Part shown: positions 1 to 5,335 of the stretch, piece by piece
Layout of the letters: the number at the start of each line of letters is the position of its first letter
How positions within the stretch are numbered: the stretch's first letter is position 1
Assembly (NCBI GenBank): GCA_016763665.1
Contig: JAESTI010000301.1
Location: 1-5,335 of the forward strand
Origin: Bacteroidia bacterium
Lineage (GTDB): Bacteria; Bacteroidota; Bacteroidia; Flavobacteriales; NORP286
Direction of reading: 5' to 3'
DNA: 5,335 bases
Position numbers and translations under genes: made by a program
Notes under the pieces: model-generated
Seen by the model: the letters and a program-made list of their open reading frames with translations, nothing else
Told to the model about the DNA's origin: nothing
Databases searched by the model: none

Positions 1-1805
1 AAAAGTGCCATCGTCATTGGCATAAAAGAAAAATAAACCATAATTACTTGCTGTGTTCTCATCTCCGCCAACAACCAGCACATCAAGATTTGAAGTAGAT
101 GATGACTTGACATAAAAGCTAACATAACTGTGAGTATCTGGAGCAAAATCTGCATAAATACCATCAAATACATTAGTGTTGCCCCCTGTTAATTTAAATG
201 AAGACGTTCCTTGAGCAGGAGAAGATGTAGTAATTTCTCTTGTATAAGTTCCCCCTGCATCTTGCCATAAAGAATATGTACCATCTTCAAATCCATCATA
301 AAAAGCAAAACTATTTTGTTGGCTGCTATTTCCCGTTATATTAGTAGTTGATAGAGCATAGTTCAACGGACCCATTCCTGAATTTTGAATAGTTAAAGGT
401 AAGGTTGTGGAATCATCAGTAATTAATGTAACATTAAAATATTCAGGATCATATTCAATATCAGGAGCACCTTGAACAATAATTTGTTGGTACGCAGTAT
501 CTGTTTGACCTACACAGTTTGATACTACCAGCATCACATTAAAAGTATCTGAAGCACTAAAACCATGTGTTGCTGTTGATGTATAAGCTTCAGTACCATC
601 ACCAAAATTCCAGTACCAGCTATTTGGATAACCGGTTGAAAGATCTGTAAATGTACTAGCCATATTAAATGGGGGGTTAACATCTGAAGCACTGAAAGCA
701 GCTATCGGTGTTTGAATGCCGGAAGAAAAATTAGCTTTCCATGTTGCCTGAAAGCCTTCATATGTAGTCCATGAATTTGAAGTAAAAACCAAAACCGCTA
801 CATCTCCCGGTACTACAACTATCCCGCCATTTGGAAGATTATATCCTGTATAAGAACCAATTAAATTTGTAGCATTTAGGTCGTTATAAATGTATAGGTA
901 ATCATAATAATTATGCAGCTGAAAATATTCAAAATTAAAAGTTATTGAATCAGCACCAGGAGCAAGAAGAAGGAGCTTGCTGTTTTCATTATTCATATAA
1001 TAATTGTTTGGGCCTCCCGGTTCAAAAACAATACCTCCGCAACCGTAAATTGTGTCGGTACTGCTGGAAGGCATAATGATAGTATCGCAAAAATAAGATG
1101 CTACAGAGATGTATGCTGGTTTTACAAGGGTATCTGCCCCATATGCATTGGTTACAATGAGTGTAATGTCATAATCACTGTCAACCAGATAAAAGTGCGA
1201 TGGATTTTGGGCTGTATCTGTTGAGCCATCGCCAAAATCCCAAAACCAAGTGTCAACATTGTTTTCAGTACTGTCAAATAATTCAACCATCCCATCACAA
1301 TTAACTGAATCCGGACTATAAAACTTGGCTACAGGAGGTAATGTATTTTCCCTGATAATTACTGTATAGTCTTCTGCTTGTCCATAATCCAGATCCGTGC
1401 ATGAGGAAGGGTTGCTACCAGTATAATCTGATGTGATCCTCATTCTAAGTGCTGTATTTTTTAGTGAATTGCTACGTATTAAAATGGTAGCTGACGGATC
1501 ATACTTGTTATTTGCTGTTAAAATCAGCTCCGTTGAATCATTAAAAATGCCATCATTATCATAATCAATCCATGCTTTTGTATCCTGAGAATTGGATGAG
1601 GAGGTCTCAATAGATAAAACGTAAGATTTATTTTCGATCAAATTCGTTCTGTGCTGACATGTAAAATCCTGATATCCTTCAACGCCATCAGCAGAAGAAT
1701 TATTAATTTGATTAAATGAAACGTTGTATATTCCATAACCGCAACAATAGCCAAGTGTAGCCGGAGAACATGATGCACTAATTGGTATACTGTCTGTTTT
1801 GACTT
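1..1805 (-). CDS. Continuation of large secreted GEVED/PKD/CUB protein, frameshifted, C-terminus off left edge
   Basis: This is the rest of the multidomain protein that begins at 3263, read in the -1 frame relative to its 5' part. All 600 codons from 1800 down to 1 are open and run off the edge. No plausible start lies near the break: the first ATG comes 120 codons in, inside a domain, so this is not an independent gene. Domains in order, counting the AAA codon at 1800-1798 as residue 1: GEVED about 9-150 (acidic loop WIDYDNDG, signature GQAEDY 140-145); PKD about 152-233 (WFWDFGDGS); CUB about 238-357 (CGG 254-256, YDYLYIYND, EGFQATW); PKD about 364-442 (WYWNFGDG); a BACON-like or ASPM-like Ig segment about 445-485 (LPLTIQNSGMGPLNY); and a concanavalin/MAM-like domain from about 498 (YDGFEDGTYSLW, SFYVKSSSTS). 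The family suggests an extracellular adhesin or cargo. A T9SS sorting domain is expected beyond the window but not seen. Confidence 0.85.
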
Positions 1806-1825
1806 TTATAAAATTACTTTTATAA
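1802..1825. repeat. Imperfect 14-bp tandem duplication at the frameshift
   Basis: ACTTTTATAA occurs at 1802-1811 and again at 1816-1825, giving a repeat unit of 14 bp with 10 identical bases. The premature TAA (minus strand, 1808-1806) lies in the copy nearer the left edge. Because 14 is not a multiple of 3, one extra unit shifts the frame. Deleting one unit gives a continuous translation SDTLIKVKTDSIPIS that joins PKD2 to GEVED3. This linker resembles the one after PKD1 (SDTITKTDYIVV). Slipped-strand duplication is inferred. A one-base indel in the A4 run at 1810-1813 would also restore the frame. Confidence 0.75.
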
Positions 1826-3263
1826 GTGTGTCGCTTCCATATGCATTGGATGCAACAAATGTTATGGTGTAATTGCTATCAACACCATAATAATGTGAAG
1901 GACTCTGTGAACTGGAAGTAGTGCCGTCTCCGAAATCCCAAAACCAAGATGTCGGAACATTTTGTGATGCATCTGAAAAAGTAACATTGCCATCACAAGT
2001 TATAGAATCACTAACTGAAAAGTCTGCAGTAGGAGGATCAGTATTTGGTAAAATAATTACAGAATAATCCTCCGCCTGACCATATTCCAGCAAAACACAC
2101 GGGGTAGGCTCAGGACTTCCGGACCAATCCGCGGAAACTCGCATTCTTAATGGTGTGTTCAATACTGCTCCAGTCGGAATAAAAACACTTTCACTAACGT
2201 TTAAGACTGCATCTGCTGAAACAACTAGTTCATTGGTTGTATCAAATACAGCGTCATCATTATAATCAATCCAAACCCTGACATTGTGAGTTGAAGGATT
2301 ATCTACAGTAATGCCCATTGTATAATATTTCCCTTCCGTAAGATTAGTACCCTGGGAACAAGAATAATCCTGGTAGCCTTCTGAAGCATCTCCAGATGAA
2401 AAACTGATATTTCCAAAAGAAAAGTAGGTAATACCAAAACCAAGAGAACCATCATTAGTTGAAGATATACAGGATGCAGTTTGAGGTCCCCCACCAACAT
2501 TAACAACAATATAGTCAGTCTTAGTAATTGTGTCACTACCATATGTATTAGTTGCTATTAAAGTGATAGTATAACTACCATCCGCAGAATAAGTATAGGA
2601 AGGGTTTTGCACGGAAGCGGTACTTCCGTCCCCAAGATCCCAAAACCATTGCGTTGGAGAATTTGTGGAATTATCATAAAACTCAACGATTCCATTACAA
2701 GATAGGGTAGCATTTGAATAAAAATCTGCAACCGGTGGAGCCGTATTATTCTCTATGGTTAATGAATAATCTTCTGTTTCACCATAAGTTACAGAATCAC
2801 AGGACTGGTAATCCGAAAGTACCGTACTATAAGCGGATCGAACCCTCATTCTGGTGGTACCGGTGAGTGCTGAAGTAGATATAGTGATGGAGTCATAAAA
2901 TGTACTGGTAGAAGCATAAGGAGAAGCATATACATATTCTCCAACGTCATCAAAATCCTGATCCTGATTATAGTCAATCCAAATCGCAAACCCCTGGTCC
3001 CATGAAGGACCGGCCTGAATTGTTAAACCATATTTAGATCCTTTATAAACTGTTGCAGACAACCCTGTATTTATATAGGACCCGCTGTAGCAGTTACTAC
3101 CGCCTGAGTTAAGATTCGAGATATTATAAAAAGAAAAATTATCGATGAAATCTTCGTCAGAGCAATCGCCTAGAGGAGTGCAATACTGTGCCCATGATGC
3201 TTGGGTACAAAATATCAGAAAGAGTAATATTTTAAGAAGCTTTGTATTGCTATAATTATACAT
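1806..3263 (-). CDS. N-terminal part of secreted GEVED/PKD multidomain protein (485 aa, ends at frameshift stop)
   Basis: The ATG is at 3263-3261. An in-frame TAG lies a few codons upstream and a -7 box 22 bases upstream, which supports this start. Residues 1-25 form a Sec signal peptide: a hydrophobic LLKILLFLIF core and probable cleavage after ASWA, before QYCTP. Domains: GEVED about 27-172 (acidic loop WIDYNQDQDFDD, signature GETEDY 161-166); PKD about 176-255 (WFWDLGDGS, then YTITLIATN); GEVED about 264-405 (WIDYNDDAVFD, GQAEDY 395-400); PKD about 409-482 (WFWDFGDGT). Paired cysteines in the GEVED and PKD domains suggest disulfides in an exported protein. The TAA at 1808-1806 truncates it immediately after PKD2. 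The next module follows in the -1 frame, so the full gene product continues to base 1 and beyond. PKD and GEVED repeats are typical of Bacteroidota surface or secreted proteins; the substrate or ligand cannot be told. If truly truncated, the product would lack any C-terminal sorting signal. Confidence 0.9.
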   Translation of the reverse strand: MYNYSNTKLLKILLFLIFCTQASWAQYCTPLGDCSDEDFIDNFSFYNISNLNSGGSNCYSGSYINTGLSATVYKGSKYGLTIQAGPSWDQGFAIWIDYNQDQDFDDVGEYVYASPYASTSTFYDSITISTSALTGTTRMRVRSAYSTVLSDYQSCDSVTYGETEDYSLTIENNTAPPVADFYSNATLSCNGIVEFYDNSTNSPTQWFWDLGDGSTASVQNPSYTYSADGSYTITLIATNTYGSDTITKTDYIVVNVGGGPQTASCISSTNDGSLGFGITYFSFGNISFSSGDASEGYQDYSCSQGTNLTEGKYYTMGITVDNPSTHNVRVWIDYNDDAVFDTTNELVVSADAVLNVSESVFIPTGAVLNTPLRMRVSADWSGSPEPTPCVLLEYGQAEDYSVIILPNTDPPTADFSVSDSITCDGNVTFSDASQNVPTSWFWDFGDGTTSSSQSPSHYYGVDSNYTITFVASNAYGSDTLIKVIL

Positions 3264-3517
3264 AGATAACAGTATAGGCTAATTTCAAAGATACAACATT
3301 GGCGTTTAGAATAAAAGAACATTTTTAGAGCATTGTGGGAAGAAAAACCTTGATAAAATCATCCCCCCAACAATCAATGCACCCTATATGTTTGATTTTT
3401 AACTAAATAGGGCAAAGTTTCTTCCTGTTTTTTATGCAAAAAAAGCCTGCTTATAGGTAAATTCTCAAATCACTTAATAAATACCTTATTAAAAACCAAT
3501 TTAGTACTAGGCAAAAA
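3264..3517. other. Intergenic region between the lipoprotein gene and the GEVED/PKD gene
   Basis: This is 254 bases of non-coding, AT-rich DNA between two minus-strand genes. It contains the promoter box of the downstream gene. It also holds a 7-bp all-AT inverted repeat (TTAATAA 3474-3480 with TTATTAA 3486-3492, 5-base loop), 25 bases past the lipoprotein stop. A seven-T tract on the minus strand lies at 3444-3438, preceded only by a 3-bp hairpin. A 6-bp inverted repeat, CCCTAT 3382-3387 with ATAGGG 3407-3412, has a 19-base loop. None makes a convincing intrinsic terminator. The length and the separate promoter suggest the two genes are transcribed independently. Confidence 0.6.
3286..3293 (-). 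promoter_or_regulatory. Bacteroidota -7 promoter box for the GEVED/PKD gene
   Basis: On the minus strand this reads TATCTTTG, a full match to the Bacteroidota -7 consensus TAnnTTTG. It ends 22 bases before the ATG at 3263. A TTTA (minus strand, 3315-3312), 18 bases upstream, matches three of four bases of the -33 TTTG element. No Shine-Dalgarno sequence is visible in the short leader, as is usual in this phylum. Confidence 0.55.
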
Positions 3518-4936
3518 CTATTCCACAAATTCATAACAACCTATAGATGGTGAAGAGGTTGCCCGCGATACAGCATCAAGATCTTTATCGATGTTTATGT
3601 ACTTCCCTCCTGTAACCGCATCAGAACCTTGAACTATATGATAATCCCTGATATTTACTTCTGAGTTGAAGGGATCAACAAAAGGGTCGATAAAAGATCC
3701 ATTGCTATTATTTATGTAACAATCTGTAGTACTAAGGGTTGTAAGTTCAGTTCTCATGATACAATTGGTAAAGGTTATAGAATCGCTCGCAGTATTTGAA
3801 GGGTCGGGATCATAATCTATTTCTTCCTTTTTATTTCCATAGATGATACAATTGGTAAAGTAGGCTCCTAAATTAGCTACACCATATATAACGTCATTAT
3901 AGGTTAGATAATTATTTAATCTTAAAAGAGATTTTTTATGACTTAAAATTACTGAGGAATAATTGGCAAAAGTGCAATGCTTCAAATCATAAATTCCTCC
4001 ATATTCTAATTGAATGCAATAATCCCCACAATTGTAAACCAAACAATTCTCTGCATCAATGCTTGAAGTAATAGCCAATATTCCCGCTGAAGTAATGTTA
4101 TGTATGACCGTGTTAGTCATCGTTAGTTTATAGAAATTGTTGGTTGACAAAGAATCTAGCCTTACCCCTACAACTCCATTTTTTATAACTGCATAGTTGA
4201 TGACATTATCCGTACTTTGAATTAAGAAATGAATACCATCCCATTGCCCTGGAAGGTCATCATAAAAACTTTCTAATCTGTCCGCTTGAAAAACTACAGG
4301 GTTTTCCAATGTACCATTTACAATTAACGATCCTTTTACAAAAATTCGTGAACCACTGTGAGAAAAGATCTGTGTTCCCTCTTCTATGGTCAATTTACAA
4401 AGAGAATCAACCAATATAGAATTAATGATCACGTGTGGTTTTTCGCTTGTCCAGATTGTATCACATGGAACTATCTCACCTTTATGAAAAAAGGCATCCT
4501 GCCCCCAAGCGACTAATTTTACAGATTTCGATCCATCACTAGCAATGAAATTCACCGAATCGACAACAATCAGAGGAATACTAGAATTATTGGGATCAAT
4601 GGTAACTTCCACGAATACAAAAATGCTGTCTTTGCCTTCTAATTCTATATTCTCTGCTGTATTACCGGCAACTCCGTCAATATTTAGCCTAAAATATGAT
4701 TTGCTACCTGCACCTAAATTAATCTCTGAAATGCTGATGGGGTTATTACTGGCGTTATAAATCTTAAATCTTCTTGTTGCAGAACCTACTGTAGTAAAAA
4801 CAGTGTCAAAATAAAGTGTGTCTAATGAAAATGTGATATCTGTAGATTTTGTATCACTACTCGAAGGATCTCTTTCACAAGAAACCAACCCCAGCAAAAT
4901 GCAAAACACACCTATTAGTCCGACAAAATTTTTCAT
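3518..4936 (-). CDS. Beta-helix lipoprotein with N-terminal Ig-like domain (472 aa)
   Basis: The protein starts MKNFVGLIG with a short hydrophobic segment ending in the lipobox LVSC, so Cys20 should be lipidated. The residues after it are ERD. This is acidic but not the classic K-(D/E)-(D/E) surface-export signal, so periplasmic or surface orientation is open. Residues about 33-145 look like an Ig-like ASPM/Hydin-type domain (DTVFTTVGSATRRFKIYN; NNPISISEI). Residues about 165-395 have the rhythm of a right-handed parallel beta-helix, with repeated short strands and turns such as GSLIVNGTLENPVVF, WDGIHF, ENCLVYNC and FTNCIIYGN. The C-terminus (DYHIVQGSDA, DKDLDAVSRA, PSIGCYEF) resembles the end of choice-of-anchor Q proteins, usually DIGAYE. 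It is complete, ending in TAG at 3520-3518. It is transcribed divergently from gldF with its own -7 box. Similar folds occur in polysaccharide lyases, but no catalytic residues can be assigned, so enzyme activity is not claimed. Confidence 0.9.
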   Translation of the reverse strand: MKNFVGLIGVFCILLGLVSCERDPSSSDTKSTDITFSLDTLYFDTVFTTVGSATRRFKIYNASNNPISISEINLGAGSKSYFRLNIDGVAGNTAENIELEGKDSIFVFVEVTIDPNNSSIPLIVVDSVNFIASDGSKSVKLVAWGQDAFFHKGEIVPCDTIWTSEKPHVIINSILVDSLCKLTIEEGTQIFSHSGSRIFVKGSLIVNGTLENPVVFQADRLESFYDDLPGQWDGIHFLIQSTDNVINYAVIKNGVVGVRLDSLSTNNFYKLTMTNTVIHNITSAGILAITSSIDAENCLVYNCGDYCIQLEYGGIYDLKHCTFANYSSVILSHKKSLLRLNNYLTYNDVIYGVANLGAYFTNCIIYGNKKEEIDYDPDPSNTASDSITFTNCIMRTELTTLSTTDCYINNSNGSFIDPFVDPFNSEVNIRDYHIVQGSDAVTGGKYINIDKDLDAVSRATSSPSIGCYEFVE

Positions 4937-4955
4937 CTTTGCAATTACGAATCAA

Positions 4956-4963
4956 CAAAGTTA
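4956..4963 (-). promoter_or_regulatory. Bacteroidota -7 promoter box for the lipoprotein gene
   Basis: On the minus strand this reads TAACTTTG, a full match to TAnnTTTG. It lies 19 bases before the ATG at 4936, close to the 22-base spacing at the GEVED/PKD gene. I see no good -33 element at the usual distance. The box sits in the 77-base divergent region shared with gldF, so regulators here could affect both genes. Confidence 0.5.
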
Positions 4964-5002
4964 ATTATTTGACTTTAGTACGGTTTGAAGCATTAATTAT
5001 TG
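4961..5002 (+). repeat. Short direct repeat TTAATTATT in the divergent promoter region
   Basis: TTAATTATT occurs at 4961-4969 and 4993-5001, followed by TTG and G respectively. The two copies start 32 bases apart, about three helical turns, on one DNA face. They lie between the lipoprotein gene and gldF. They could be a paired operator or chance in AT-rich DNA; the sequence alone does not decide. Confidence 0.25.
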
Positions 5003-5013
5003 TCCATAACAGC

Positions 5014-5335
5014 ATGATCAATATCTTTAAAAAAGAAATCAATAGTTTCTTAAGTTCATTAATTGGATATGTTGTAATTGGTGTTTTTCTAATACTTACA
5101 GGTTTATTTGTTTGGGTTTTTCCGGAAACCAATGTTTTGGATTATGGATACGCCAACATTGATCCGTTGTTCATTACAGCACCATGGGTCCTTATGTTCC
5201 TGGCTCCGGCAATAACAATGAAGCTTTTCTCCGAAGAAAAAAAAACAGGGACATTGGAGATTTTAACTACCAAACCCATTACTGATCTTCAAATAATTTT
5301 GGGAAAATACCTGGCAGCTTTATGCCTGATCGTGT
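5014..5335 (+). CDS. gldF: Gliding-motility ABC transporter permease GldF (N-terminal 107 aa, runs off right edge)
   Basis: The protein starts MINIFKKEINSFLSSLIGY, which matches the GldF N-terminus as I know it (short FKKEI cytoplasmic lead). Predicted membrane segments lie at about 16-36 (LIGYVVIGVFLILTGLFVWV) and 51-69 (PLFITAPWVLMFLAPAITM). They are followed by the conserved cytoplasmic motif FSEEKKTGTLEILTTKPI at about 72-89 and GKYLAAL, typical of ABC-2/NosY-type permeases. GldF is the membrane subunit of the GldA-GldF-GldG ABC transporter, required for gliding in Flavobacterium johnsoniae; its substrate is not established. gldG would be expected just downstream, outside the window. The ATG at 5014 is chosen because it fits the family N-terminus; no Shine-Dalgarno sequence or clear -7 box precedes it. 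A run of nine A residues (5237-5245) encodes part of the EEKK motif. The frame is intact to the edge. Confidence 0.9.
   Translation, partial: MINIFKKEINSFLSSLIGYVVIGVFLILTGLFVWVFPETNVLDYGYANIDPLFITAPWVLMFLAPAITMKLFSEEKKTGTLEILTTKPITDLQIILGKYLAALCLIV

Noticed and set aside
1..1805. Independent gene starting after the 485-aa frame
   Set aside because: There is no start codon or promoter near the junction. The first ATG is in the middle of a GEVED domain, and the domain order continues directly from the upstream frame.
2303..2542. 79-codon minus-strand open frame overlapping the GEVED/PKD gene
   Set aside because: It lies wholly inside the GEVED2/PKD1 coding region in another frame. Its translation is low-complexity Leu/Val-rich with no domain, typical of a shadow frame.
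3438..3450. Intrinsic terminator for the lipoprotein gene (seven-T tract after GCAGGC on the minus strand)
   Set aside because: The hairpin ahead of the T tract has only about 3 bp, too weak to call.
3474..3492. Inverted repeat TTAATAA/TTATTAA as a terminator or operator
   Set aside because: The 7-bp stem is all A/T, is not followed by a T tract on the minus strand and is easily expected by chance in AT-rich intergenic DNA.
4545..4760. 71-codon plus-strand open frame
   Set aside because: It is antisense to the Ig-like domain of the lipoprotein, with no promoter and no recognisable protein features.
4979..4987. TACGGTTTG as a -7 box for gldF
   Set aside because: It has three bases between TA and TTTG instead of two and no -33 element at the right distance, so it does not fit the consensus.
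1..5335. CRISPR array, tRNA/rRNA, insertion sequence or defence system
   Set aside because: I saw no regularly spaced repeats, cloverleaf, transposase frame or terminal inverted repeats. The repetition at 1-3263 is protein-domain repetition.

Overview
The window reads as a piece of an AT-rich Bacteroidota chromosome, most likely from a gliding or type IX secretion (T9SS) lineage such as Flavobacteriia or Cytophagia. Three things support this: the first 107 residues of the gliding-motility ABC permease GldF at the right edge; surface-type proteins built from GEVED, PKD, CUB and beta-helix domains; and -7 promoter boxes of the Bacteroidota form TAnnTTTG with no Shine-Dalgarno sequences.

Layout. 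Bases 1-3263 (minus strand) encode one very large secreted multidomain protein, cut off by the left edge and split by a frameshift at about 1802-1825. The N-terminal part (3263 to 1806, 485 aa) has a signal peptide and GEVED-PKD-GEVED-PKD. The rest (1805 to 1, at least 600 codons with no stop) continues in the -1 frame with GEVED-PKD-CUB-PKD, a BACON-like Ig segment and a concanavalin-like domain that runs off the window. Bases 3264-3517 are non-coding and hold the promoter of this gene. Bases 3518-4936 (minus strand) encode a 472-aa lipoprotein with an N-terminal Ig-like domain and a right-handed beta-helix. A 77-base divergent intergenic region (4937-5013) separates it from gldF, which starts at 5014 on the plus strand and leaves the window at 5335.

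Function. GldF belongs to the GldA-GldF-GldG ABC transporter associated with gliding. The large protein looks like a cell-surface or secreted adhesin-type T9SS cargo; its expected C-terminal sorting domain would lie beyond the left edge. The lipoprotein is probably outer-membrane anchored, with unknown function. The genes are linked by the theme of surface biology, not by a visible pathway.

The most notable observation is the break in the large gene. It lies exactly at an imperfect 14-bp tandem duplication (10-bp direct repeat, unit 14), and removing one unit restores a continuous reading frame. No clearly new defence system, mobile element, CRISPR array or RNA gene is visible.
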